This document shows positions 43,163-51,195 of a stretch of DNA of 51,195 nucleotides, piece after piece. Every line of letters begins with the position of its first letter. The stretch's first letter is position 1. The position numbers and the translations under genes are program-made. Origin of the DNA: Kiritimatiellia bacterium (lineage in GTDB: Bacteria; Verrucomicrobiota; Kiritimatiellia; RFP12; UBA1067); assembly GCA_018399555.1 (NCBI GenBank), contig JAGYOL010000004.1, positions 1-51,195 of the forward strand, read 5' to 3'. Below the pieces are notes generated by a model that saw nothing but the letters and a program-made list of their open reading frames with translations, ran no database searches and was not told where the DNA came from.

Positions 43163-45868
43163 ATGATCAAATCAAGTTTCAGAAAGATTCATCACAGTAT
43201 CCGGACGCACTTCGGCATACTCACCTCCTGTATTCTGTTATCGCTGCTGCTGGTGTTTTATCTAGGCAGCCGGTACATCATGCTCAGCGTTATTCATGAG
43301 GCGGAGAAGGAGATCGGCAATGTCAGCAGCAACATTAAAAGTTTCATCCTGAACCAAAGTCACGCGCTGCAGCAATTCACCAGCCAACGGGCGCTGTTAT
43401 GCGCCAATGTGCAAGGCCAACAACTGACTGAAACGCTTAAAAGCTCTATCCGCCCCAACAATCAGAGCGGGATCCCGACCCATCTGGTGCTTTTTTTCAA
43501 CTTGGACGGAAGCTTGCGTGCAGGTTATTACAGTACCGAAGGCACTGATCTGAGCGTTGTTGATGCGAGTATGATTGAGACCTACTTCGGTGACAGATAC
43601 AATCTGGCAAAGCTTTGCGCCGGGCGCGGAACGCCGATTTCAGGGACCATCTCGTTTCAGGGCACACCCCATTATATCAGTATTGCGCCCGTGAGCAGCG
43701 GAAATTACGAAGTAACCGGCTCACTGTGCACCGGAACGATTATACATAATTCCTTGTTTTTCCAGGAGATGTCCGAGGTTTCGCAGGGGCTCAGCGTTGC
43801 TTTGGATAAAAGCGGAACAGCAACGGCTGAAATTGCCGTTGAACGCGGTGACGGAGTTGAGCCGGCACCGATTTTTGCAAAAACACTGCTGTTTGCGCCG
43901 GAGAGCGAATGGAAGGTAGGCAGTGCTGACTTAAAGGCCGTGATTCCGATTCAAGACATTATGGGACGTGAGATTTCGACATTGTCGATCCATTTCCCGC
44001 GCAGTTTTGCAGCTATCACCACGATCGGCTTGGGATATCTGACGGTGTTTGTCGCCGGGGTGGGCATTCTCTTCATTGTACCTATCTTCTGGCTGCAGGG
44101 TAAAATTCTGCTGGATCCGCTCTCCAAAATGGAGCGGGACATTCTCGCGGTAGCAGACAAGTTTAATCAGGGCGAAGTTGAATATCTGAAGTATGAATCC
44201 GATGATGAATTCGGACGGGTGGCGCGCAGCATGGACAGGCTGATCTATGAACTAAACAGCAAGTCCGAACAGATCGCCCACAACGCACGGCGACAGAACG
44301 CGCTGCTCACCGCCATCCCCGACTGTCTGTGCACCTTCAACGGCGGAAGCCAGTTGATCGCGATAGAGAAGCACCCGGATAAGGTAGCACCTGTTCCCGG
44401 AATCAGACTCAACCACCCCCTTTCCAGTGAACATTTCAAAAGCGAGTCAATTTTTGATTTTGAGCAGGCAATTGCACATGTGCTCAACACCGGAGAAATC
44501 CAGAATGTTTCAATGCTCTGCCGGGATGTCAACAACCTGCTGCGTTATTTTGAAACCCGCCTGACGCGGATGGATGATAATCTGGTGCTGGTGGTTTTCC
44601 GCGATGTCACCAGTGAGACGCTGACCCACAAGCGACAGGAGAGAATAGAGGCACGGGAGGGCAAGGCGCAGCAGATGACCAGCCTCGGAAATCTTGCCGC
44701 CGGTATTGCGCATGACTTCAATAACATCCTTTCGATCATAAAAAACACCCTGGAGCTTCAGGATTGCTCCAAACCGACAGTCGAAGCGACAAAAGAAAAC
44801 GCGGATGTGATCAGAGAAGCAGCCAACCGGGGCAGCGCGTTGGTACAGGAGCTGATGACCTATGCCGGACAGAACAAGGTTAATCTGCGCCGCATGAAGC
44901 CCTCCGAGATCATCTCCGAGCTGACACCGCTGTACAAAGGTGTGATCAGGTCCAACGTCACAATTGATATTTCGCTCGGACAAAATATCTGCGATGTGAT
45001 GGTGGATGCCGATCAATTCTGGAAGGTTATTGTCAATCTGGTCAAAAATGCTTCGGAATCCATCAGGAGCACGCATGGATATATTAAAATATCGACCTAC
45101 AGCTATGAGATAACCGCAGCCAACAGCATGAAGTTCTTCAGCACACATCCGCTGGAACCGGCCCGCGGCGTGGTCTTTGAGGTTGCTGACAATGGCGACG
45201 GTATTCCGCAGTGGATTGTCGACCGTCTCTTCGAGCCGTTCTTTTCCACCAAATCGGTCGGGCGCGGTTTGGGACTTGCGACCGTTTTCGGCATTGTTGA
45301 CAGTCATAATGGCGGCGTTAATATATTTTCACGTGAGCATATCGGCACAAAGTTCAGAATCTGGCTGCCGGCAGCTGATCCGGAGGGGGACCTGAACTTT
45401 ACAGACGACACCCTGCCCGTACAGGAAGGGAAAAGGGGCCTCATCAACTCATCAACCACCATCACCGGACGGCAGAATATTTCCTGTAAACCGGCCGTGC
45501 TGGTAATCGATGACGACCCTTCAATTATCAAAACGACATCCATGCTGCTCAAAGCCATGGGCATCGGTGCCTTCACGGCCGGTTCCCGCACCGAAGCACT
45601 GGCACGCTACCGTAAATATAGCAACAACATCAACCTGGTAATGATGGACGCGCAGCTTGGCGACCTCGACAGCGTACGTCTGCTCGCAACGTTGCGAATG
45701 AATCGGGAGAATCTGCCGGTTGTCATCTGCTCAGGCCATGCGCGGGAAAAAATTGCGGCCATGTTTGCGGCATCCGATATCGCCGGTATTCTCATCAAGC
45801 CCTATACAATGGCCGAATTACGTGACATGCTGATTCAATTCATGCCGCTTGACACGCAAAACATCTAA
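43163..45868 (+). CDS. Hybrid sensor histidine kinase with receiver domain
   Basis: A 901-residue membrane protein. TM1 at about 18-36, an extracytoplasmic sensor region (40-280), TM2 at about 286-309, a HAMP-like linker and a PAS-like region (390-480). The HisKA domain has His517 in AGIAHDFNN; the ATPase domain has N-box VNLVKNASESI, VADNGDGIP, FEPFFSTK and GRGLGLATVFGI. A C-terminal receiver (about 777-895) has VIDDDPS, acceptor Asp829 in MMDAQLG, and Lys879. No DNA-binding output domain is attached and no separate regulator is adjacent. A TATATC box six bases before the ATG and the absence of a ribosome site suggest a leaderless start. Neighbouring pseudopilin genes may be its target, but this is inference. 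Confidence 0.93.
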   Translation: MIKSSFRKIHHSIRTHFGILTSCILLSLLLVFYLGSRYIMLSVIHEAEKEIGNVSSNIKSFILNQSHALQQFTSQRALLCANVQGQQLTETLKSSIRPNNQSGIPTHLVLFFNLDGSLRAGYYSTEGTDLSVVDASMIETYFGDRYNLAKLCAGRGTPISGTISFQGTPHYISIAPVSSGNYEVTGSLCTGTIIHNSLFFQEMSEVSQGLSVALDKSGTATAEIAVERGDGVEPAPIFAKTLLFAPESEWKVGSADLKAVIPIQDIMGREISTLSIHFPRSFAAITTIGLGYLTVFVAGVGILFIVPIFWLQGKILLDPLSKMERDILAVADKFNQGEVEYLKYESDDEFGRVARSMDRLIYELNSKSEQIAHNARRQNALLTAIPDCLCTFNGGSQLIAIEKHPDKVAPVPGIRLNHPLSSEHFKSESIFDFEQAIAHVLNTGEIQNVSMLCRDVNNLLRYFETRLTRMDDNLVLVVFRDVTSETLTHKRQERIEAREGKAQQMTSLGNLAAGIAHDFNNILSIIKNTLELQDCSKPTVEATKENADVIREAANRGSALVQELMTYAGQNKVNLRRMKPSEIISELTPLYKGVIRSNVTIDISLGQNICDVMVDADQFWKVIVNLVKNASESIRSTHGYIKISTYSYEITAANSMKFFSTHPLEPARGVVFEVADNGDGIPQWIVDRLFEPFFSTKSVGRGLGLATVFGIVDSHNGGVNIFSREHIGTKFRIWLPAADPEGDLNFTDDTLPVQEGKRGLINSSTTITGRQNISCKPAVLVIDDDPSIIKTTSMLLKAMGIGAFTAGSRTEALARYRKYSNNINLVMMDAQLGDLDSVRLLATLRMNRENLPVVICSGHAREKIAAMFAASDIAGILIKPYTMAELRDMLIQFMPLDTQNI

Positions 45869-45928
45869 GTATATATACCGATCTCCGTGGCTGGCATAGA
45901 TGATGCTCGGATTATACCGGGAGTTGTT

Positions 45929-45956
45929 TTATCAGGACAAAAGAATTTTGTATGAT
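45929..45956 (+). promoter_or_regulatory. Candidate promoter of the pseudopilin operon
   Basis: TTATCA (45929-45934) and TATGAT (45951-45956) are 16 bases apart; the expected start leaves a leader of about 12 bases before the ATG at 45975, with no Shine-Dalgarno sequence. Confidence 0.4.
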
Positions 45957-45974
45957 GAAATATACGGATCAATC

Positions 45975-46445
45975 ATGAAAAGCGGGTATGACAGGAATGG
46001 AATGACAATTATCGAGATGCTGGTGGCCTCGATGATTCTAGCCCTGGTGATGGCCAGTGCTCTGCCGCTCGTCAATCAGTTGATGGCACGCATCCACATG
46101 TCTCGCGACCATTATGTGGCGGCCACAATCTGCCAGGCTCGTATTGAGCGGGCCAAATCGGTGCCCTACAGTGATCTTCTTATGCTCAATGAGAGGGGAT
46201 CACTCGTTGACGACTACGGCAATGCGGCGGTACCCGATGGGCGCTTCAGCAGAACAACGACCGTGAGTGTTGATGCGCCGGCAGCGGGGATGACTCAAGT
46301 GGTTGTTTCAACCAGTATCTGCATCTGCACACGCTGGGGCTGGCGCAGATTTCTGCATCCGGTCAGGACAGGTTCAAAGATTTGCCGATTCACCGAGGAA
46401 CACGAAGAGATGACCTATCTCTTTACTGAGTACAACAAGCGATGA
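45975..46445 (+). CDS. Type II/IV pseudopilin, GspI/PilV-like
   Basis: A 156-residue protein with a type IV prepilin leader: MKSGYDRNG, cleavage after Gly, then MTIIEMLVASMILALVMASA with the conserved Glu5. Met at position +1 instead of Phe is a tolerated variant. A short globular part follows and ends HEEMTYLFTEYNKR. The start at 45975 gives a nine-residue basic leader; the longer frame to 45900 adds an unlikely one. Its stop overlaps the next start as ATGA. Probably a minor pseudopilin initiating a pilus or secretion pseudopilus; no assembly ATPase or secretin is in the window. Confidence 0.88.
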   Translation: MKSGYDRNGMTIIEMLVASMILALVMASALPLVNQLMARIHMSRDHYVAATICQARIERAKSVPYSDLLMLNERGSLVDDYGNAAVPDGRFSRTTTVSVDAPAAGMTQVVVSTSICICTRWGWRRFLHPVRTGSKICRFTEEHEEMTYLFTEYNKR

Positions 46446-48619
46446 GGCAATTTATGCGGAAAGATTTTAATTGCGGATTTACCTTGATAGAGACAGTGAT
46501 CTCTTCAGCTCTCATGGCAATGATAGTTGTGGCAGCTGTAGGGTCATGGCTGCTGTTTCTGCACAAATCAAACCGTGTCAATCAACAGGCGATGCTGGAT
46601 CTGGATGCGCGTAGGGCCGTTGAAAGTTTTCGTTATGAGGTACGCAACGGTGCACGTGAAACCGTTATGTTCTATCCTGAACACCAGCAGCCCTATGATG
46701 CAATCGGTTTCGCACTGGCTAAGGATACCGACAACGACGGACTGATGGACATGGACGCCGGCGGCAGTAACATTCTGTGGCGCGAAACCGTTGTATATCA
46801 TATCTGGCGCAGCGGTGATGTTCCGCAGATGCGCAGAACACTCTTTGACAACCGCAACAACGAGATGGAGCACGGCGACTATTACCAGCAGCTTGAAACC
46901 GTGGTACGTACCGGTTCGGGCACCAGTGCCTGTCTGCCGGGTGAGCGTTCCTCAACCAAAGTGCTGTTCGAAAATCTCTTCACCGGCAAACTGTGGCACG
47001 CCGAGGCAAACTTTGACTGCTACGCACCCGTGGCCAACACACGGGAAGAGATCACCTTCGGCAGCATACCTCTGGGACCAGGTGCACACCAGGTTGATCT
47101 GACAATCACCGGCAAACATCCCGACTCCAGCGGACGTCGTCTGCGCCTGGATCAACTCAGCCTGGGCGTTTCCGGCTGGCCGATGGAGGCTGAATCACTG
47201 GTATACGGCGGCAGTTCCGCTTCGACGGTTTTTACCGGACCAAACCTGGCCGGCGCCGCCTACGGCCTTGATGTCGCCACCGCCGGCGACGGCAATACGA
47301 TATCCCTGCTGCTTTACAACGATGCCATTGATGAGGCGGAATTCATCGGAGCAGGGCGCAATGTGGCTTTTTCCAACACCGTTGTGCGTTTTGATGATGA
47401 GTTCTTTCCAGCCGGTCGCAGTCAGGGATCATACGCCGCCATGCTGGATGGCAACTACGCCGCCGCCTGGGACGGCGGCAAACAGACCGCCGACGGAGCG
47501 CGCAGTGTTTACTTTTACCCCACAAACTGTCTGGTACGCATTCCGATCATGGCACCGTGGGTTTCGGCTGACGGCTACGGACCGGTTTTTCGTCTCTATA
47601 AATCTTTATATAACAACAATCTGCAGATAATAAACCCCCACTATGCAGTTGTTGACACACCTCTGGACGGCTCCCCGCCCGCTCCCTTCTTCCCCGCCGA
47701 TGACAACATCCCGCTGGAATTCTATCAGAACGGCGCGAAGATGAGCAGCTGGACGGCCTGCGCTAAAATGGATTACGTTGATTTACGTCCCTCTGAAACC
47801 ATCCGTATTGAACCGTTGACAACACTTATGCTGACCTTTGAGGTGCGGATTACGAACTACATATCGGATCGGGGCACCGCCTTCCGTATGCTGCGTCCCG
47901 GTCTGCCGGGTTGCTGGATCATGTTGCCGCAGACAAATGCGGTCAGTGCCGCCGGCGATATCGTGATGCCCGACCCGGCAACTGTCACCAATAACTTCGA
48001 TACAATCGCGTTGATTCAGCTGCCTTTTCTGGAATCAATGACTGTCAATTATGCCGACCAGGGGGATTATATATCGCATGTTTATGACACGCGCTCGGAT
48101 GTCGCCTCAGACAAGACCGTAAAATGGGAGTCCGATATTCCCTCCGGTGCCGAACTCAGGATATTTGCGCGGTCAGGAGATTCGATCTCGGAGGATGGCT
48201 TCGAAATCAGCGACGCTTCAGAGTGGCAGAGCGTAACTGAGATTTCCAACGGCGGACGGCTCACCGACGCCGGACGCTATCTGCAGTTCCGAGCGGTTAT
48301 GAAAGCACAGGCCGGTGCCCAGCCACCCAATGTCAGCAGTACGGAAACAGCCGGGCCCTACCGCCGTGAAACGCCGCGACTCCATCGCGTACTGATCACC
48401 TGGGATGGCGAGGAGCAGTATGTCGACATAACCGGCTCGCTGCTCAAGAGTCCCGACTGCGGCATCTTCAAGGTTGAGGTGGACGGCAAACCACTTATCA
48501 AAGGTGTCACAATGGAGATCGAAATCTTTAAGGATATCAAAACAATGGGTAATCGGAAAGAGCGTCTGCGATCGACAATGATGGCGGAGATCGAACCACG
48601 CAACAGTAAAAAACGTTAA
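46442..48619 (+). CDS. Large pseudopilin, GspJ/PilW-like, with long C-terminal extension
   Basis: A 725-residue protein with prepilin leader ending CG and mature start FTLIETVISSALMAMIVVAA. GspJ/PilW proteins usually have 200-400 residues, so most of this one is an extra beta-rich domain (for example VDLTITGKHPDSSGRRLRLD; WKSDIPSGAELRIFARSGD resembling a laminin-G/fibronectin-like region). An in-frame ATG at 46454 has GAGG six bases upstream and may be the true start. It is translationally coupled to the preceding pseudopilin. A pilus-tip adhesin is a plausible role. Confidence 0.88.
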   Translation: MRQFMRKDFNCGFTLIETVISSALMAMIVVAAVGSWLLFLHKSNRVNQQAMLDLDARRAVESFRYEVRNGARETVMFYPEHQQPYDAIGFALAKDTDNDGLMDMDAGGSNILWRETVVYHIWRSGDVPQMRRTLFDNRNNEMEHGDYYQQLETVVRTGSGTSACLPGERSSTKVLFENLFTGKLWHAEANFDCYAPVANTREEITFGSIPLGPGAHQVDLTITGKHPDSSGRRLRLDQLSLGVSGWPMEAESLVYGGSSASTVFTGPNLAGAAYGLDVATAGDGNTISLLLYNDAIDEAEFIGAGRNVAFSNTVVRFDDEFFPAGRSQGSYAAMLDGNYAAAWDGGKQTADGARSVYFYPTNCLVRIPIMAPWVSADGYGPVFRLYKSLYNNNLQIINPHYAVVDTPLDGSPPAPFFPADDNIPLEFYQNGAKMSSWTACAKMDYVDLRPSETIRIEPLTTLMLTFEVRITNYISDRGTAFRMLRPGLPGCWIMLPQTNAVSAAGDIVMPDPATVTNNFDTIALIQLPFLESMTVNYADQGDYISHVYDTRSDVASDKTVKWESDIPSGAELRIFARSGDSISEDGFEISDASEWQSVTEISNGGRLTDAGRYLQFRAVMKAQAGAQPPNVSSTETAGPYRRETPRLHRVLITWDGEEQYVDITGSLLKSPDCGIFKVEVDGKPLIKGVTMEIEIFKDIKTMGNRKERLRSTMMAEIEPRNSKKR

Positions 48620-48660
48620 TGTTGAACACGGACACCATTCGAGCCCTTAAGGAGAAGAAG

Positions 48661-49776
48661 ATGAAAAAGCAGATTAACAGAAAAGGGTCGGCACTGCTGA
48701 CCGTACTCGGTATCGTCGCAGTGGTTTCACTTGCGCTGGTTTCCTTGTGTTTCACAGCCCAGCAGCAGTTCCACTCGGCGTTGATGTCCCGCGATATGCT
48801 CAAAGCCCGTATGATCGCTGAATCGGGACTCAATAAAGCCTATCACCGGATCAAAGAGGACTTTGAGCTTGCTAAAAACATCTCACTGAGCGAAAAGCTC
48901 AGCGACGGCAGTTTCAAGGTGAGTGCCAAAAGTTTCGATGGTGTCGTCAGCCGTGCACAACTGACCAGTGTAGGCCGGTGCGGCAGCGGCAGGGCTGTGG
49001 TCGCCGCCGACCTGGAAAACATCCAGCTCATAGTCGGGGATGACGGCAGCGGCAGCGGCGATTCCTATACAGTTGAAAACGACATCACTGTGGGCGGTAC
49101 TCTGGACATCACCGGTAATTTTCACGCTGATGTTGACAGCATTCATGCCAACGGCATCATTGAGATCAACAAAAAATCCAATGTCAGCGACACTCTGATC
49201 ATCTCAAGCGCGGGATCCATTATCTGGGGCAACGGCAAAGGCGGCGTACCCGCGGGGGTCACTCTGATGCCCAATCAACCCCGTCAGGAGATCAACCCCG
49301 CTGAACTGCAGGCCGCCATCAATGTTCTGATCAACCATGCCATTGAAAACGATGCGGTCTACTCATCATCAAGCGATCTGCCGGCCAATCCGCCGGGCGG
49401 TGTGGCACTGTACAATGGCACCTCCGACCTGAAACTGCATGGCAACTACAACGGATCCATTGTGGTCCTCGGCGGTAGCATTACAATCAACGCTCAGGCA
49501 ACGATCGAGTCACCGGATGGTTATCCTGCCCTGGTATCGATCAGCCCTAACCAGATCCGTATCAACGGCGGTGCCGCCATCTACGGTGCCGTGATCGCAC
49601 CCAACGCTTCGATGCGCTTCAACGGCAACGCCGAGATTCACGGGCCGCTGCTGGTCGGGCAGGATGTGCTGGGCAACGGCACTGCGGATCTCTACGCCGG
49701 CAGTAATGGACAGGGATTCAATCTGCCGTATGAGGAGTCGGTCAAAGACAACGTAGTCATCACAGCCTGGCATTGA
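48661..49776 (+). CDS. PilX/GspK-like membrane-anchored protein with bactofilin-like beta-rich region
   Basis: A 371-residue protein beginning MKKQINRKGSALLTVLGIVA, a basic stretch and hydrophobic helix typical of PilX/GspK N-termini (KGSALLTVLG), followed by QQQFHSALMSRDMLKARMIAESGLNKAY. The C-terminal half contains repeats such as GNFHADVDSIHANGIIEI and AAIYGAVIAPNASMRFNG, resembling the beta-helical polymer-forming fold of pilus-like or bactofilin-related proteins. AAGGAG precedes the start at 48661. Third gene of the pseudopilin set; likely a minor pilus component. Confidence 0.82.
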   Translation: MKKQINRKGSALLTVLGIVAVVSLALVSLCFTAQQQFHSALMSRDMLKARMIAESGLNKAYHRIKEDFELAKNISLSEKLSDGSFKVSAKSFDGVVSRAQLTSVGRCGSGRAVVAADLENIQLIVGDDGSGSGDSYTVENDITVGGTLDITGNFHADVDSIHANGIIEINKKSNVSDTLIISSAGSIIWGNGKGGVPAGVTLMPNQPRQEINPAELQAAINVLINHAIENDAVYSSSSDLPANPPGGVALYNGTSDLKLHGNYNGSIVVLGGSITINAQATIESPDGYPALVSISPNQIRINGGAAIYGAVIAPNASMRFNGNAEIHGPLLVGQDVLGNGTADLYAGSNGQGFNLPYEESVKDNVVITAWH

Positions 49777-49836
49777 GTGAAGGGTGAAGAAGCACGTAAC
49801 AGAATCAGAGAATTGGAAACAGCACTCGCGGCAACA

Positions 49837-50703
49837 TCAGATTCCAGCATTTATTTGATCGAGCATCTCCTGGCAGGTTCCCGGGTGTACTAGGAAAAAG
49901 TGACAGGTGGTGCCTAGGCGCCTGCTGATATCCTGTTGCAAATTGATATCCAGCGGATTCAGAATGCCGACGAGATACTCGGCATCCATTCTGGCAAAGG
50001 GAAAAACGCCGCGTATGGTTATGTAAGCGGATGAAAGTCCGGTAATGTTGATATTATCGACACTGAAAAGTTCGAGCGGTATGGCTGGCATATGGCTCAG
50101 CGTGATAAGATCCTCCATGATTTTGTCGGTCCACTCCGGATGCTGATCGTCGAGCAGGGCCAGAGCAGAGATCAGCTGGGCACGGTCGTTGACGGGAAAT
50201 TCGGTCAACGTTCTGATAAGCTCCTCACACACCTCGCACGGCAGAATTTCCCTGTCTTTGATGCTCCAGACAAGATCCATCTCAGCTGAAAGCGCAGCTC
50301 TGGAAATCGCATGTATCTCAAGTGCCGGATTGCGGAGGTTGAGAGAACCTTCCAGATCAGTGTCAAAATGAGCCTGCGCGTCATAACGGGCTGCCGCTGC
50401 CTCTCCCTCCCGCTGTTCGGCCGCTTCGATTGCGGCATACACCCGGTTGATGGCCTCCTGAGACTGGGTATCATCACGAAAGCTTTTCAGCTGATTGGCG
50501 ATACTCTGAGCATCCTCGTAGGCCTGCTCAGCGAGGAGTGTGTCAACCAGCTGAATCATGCACTTGCGCCGTTTTTCAACCTCACCGACCTGATCGTACG
50601 CCACAATCAGGCACTCGAGACTGGTACGGTCACCCGGCATAGTTGCAAGCATGGTTTCAAAGAACTCAATTGCCTCATTGATTTTATCGCCGCTATTTTC
50701 CAT
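49837..50703 (-). CDS. TPR-type protein with GspE/MshE N-terminal-like domain
   Basis: A 288-residue cytoplasmic protein. Residues about 8-85 form TPR-like helices (AIEFFETMLATMPGDRTSL, LAEQAYEDAQSIANQLKSF). The C-terminal part (RMDAEYLVGILNPLDINLQQ and ISRRLGTTCHFFLVHPGT) resembles the second half of the type II secretion/pilus ATPase N-terminal domain, which binds the assembly ATPase partners or c-di-GMP. The start at 50703 has AGGAG seven bases upstream. It converges on the pseudopilin genes, supporting a link to pilus or secretion assembly. Function otherwise unknown. Confidence 0.7.
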   Translation of the reverse strand: MENSGDKINEAIEFFETMLATMPGDRTSLECLIVAYDQVGEVEKRRKCMIQLVDTLLAEQAYEDAQSIANQLKSFRDDTQSQEAINRVYAAIEAAEQREGEAAAARYDAQAHFDTDLEGSLNLRNPALEIHAISRAALSAEMDLVWSIKDREILPCEVCEELIRTLTEFPVNDRAQLISALALLDDQHPEWTDKIMEDLITLSHMPAIPLELFSVDNINITGLSSAYITIRGVFPFARMDAEYLVGILNPLDINLQQDISRRLGTTCHFFLVHPGTCQEMLDQINAGI

Positions 50704-50829
50704 TCTGTGCTCCTGTATCCTGAAGCTGCTTTCAGCCGCGACTGAATGTAACTTATCTGATGAACGTAATCCTGTCTTACCCTGATTAACACCATGATCA
50801 AAGAGACGACGCGTAACAAGCTTATACAA

Positions 50830-51195
50830 AAATTATCCGATCTTATCAACCGCTTTCTCCCGCGATGATCTCCGGCCGCCGCGGTTCAATTTAGTTCAAA
50901 CGGCATGACTTCGTCCCAAACAACACACTAAAGTGCGTACCGTACCACGAACTTCCTGGCGCAGCGTAGCCGCAACCAAACTGTTTTTTAACAGGATATT
51001 ACTGCTTCAGAAATTATCTCTCACAGAGTCACAGTTTCTAATCCTGTTAATCCTGTAATCCTGTCCAAAACTCTTTCCCCCTTGCGCCTCTGCGCCTCTG
51101 CGCGAAACCTCTCCCAACTCGCGCACTCGCGCACTTTCGCACTCGCGCACTTCCTTGTTTTTATTGCAGAATTTGAGTTTATAGAGACTAGGCCC
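50830..51195. repeat. Repeat-rich noncoding end of the window
   Basis: No gene is visible in this 366-base stretch. It contains three near-tandem ATCCTGT units (51039-51066), a GCGCCTCT octamer tandem (51084-51104) and an imperfect CGCGCACT octamer array (51117-51152). Such motifs recur in intergenic DNA of environmental bacteria; one matches the repeat at 24533-24583. Confidence 0.6.

Noticed and set aside
44510-45307. Minus-strand frame of 265 codons inside the histidine kinase
   Set aside because: It is a shadow of the HisKA/ATPase region, which has all expected motifs on the plus strand.

Overview
The window looks like the chromosome of an anaerobic member of the PVC superphylum, most likely Kiritimatiellota or Lentisphaerota. 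This is inferred from gene content, not from a marker gene. Supporting traits are several Tat-exported Gfo/Idh/MocA oxidoreductases, sulfatases beside a GH78-type glycosidase, a triheme HzsA-related protein, an anaerobe-type cluster of NifX-like proteins and ferredoxin-ATPases, formate-tetrahydrofolate ligase, and very large pseudopilins. No rRNA, tRNA, CRISPR array or intact transposon was seen.

Layout. 0.1-2.5 kb: a Tat-exported oxidoreductase and a sugar isomerase-like protein, ending in a clear terminator. 2.6-4.8 kb: divergent thiN and citrate synthase. 4.8-12.6 kb, the most distinctive region: nine co-directional genes (three NifX/MTH1175-like proteins, DUF5320, DUF89, two MinD-type ATPases with 4Fe-4S inserts, an Mrp/NBP35 ATPase, an MBL-fold protein), preceded by a PAS-type sigma-54 activator. 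A -24/-12 promoter with exact spacing lies between the activator and the cluster, followed upstream by 58-bp direct repeats. The set closely resembles the sigma-54-controlled Orange Protein (ORP) operons of Desulfovibrio. 12.7-24.5 kb: housekeeping genes (tsaC, an oligopeptide-type ABC ATPase, a NupG-like transporter, a stand-alone coaB, hom-lysC-cimA, nfo, prmC, a DUF3127 protein with an SSB-like tail, and rpoZ-smpB-tatA). 24.7-36 kb: an accessory catabolic region with the HzsA-related cytochrome, two sulfatases, a rhamnosidase-like enzyme, two Tat-type oxidoreductases and a truncated MATE transporter. 36-39.7 kb: fhs and a 5-formyl-THF cyclo-ligase, then an oxidoreductase whose EKP lysine is arginine. 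39.9-51.2 kb: a secreted beta-propeller/Ig protein, an ISAs1 transposase remnant, a hybrid histidine kinase, three pseudopilin genes and a TPR protein with a GspE-N-like tail. The window ends in repeat-rich noncoding DNA.

Two regulatory themes cross the window. Several genes (thiN, coaB, the propeller protein and probably the histidine kinase and the MATE remnant) have a -10 box only 6-11 bases before the start codon and no Shine-Dalgarno sequence, which suggests leaderless mRNAs. Long stem-loops and dispersed intergenic repeats sit between the genes of the accessory region. Start codons were chosen mainly from Shine-Dalgarno sequences and family N-termini, so many genes are called shorter than their maximal reading frame.
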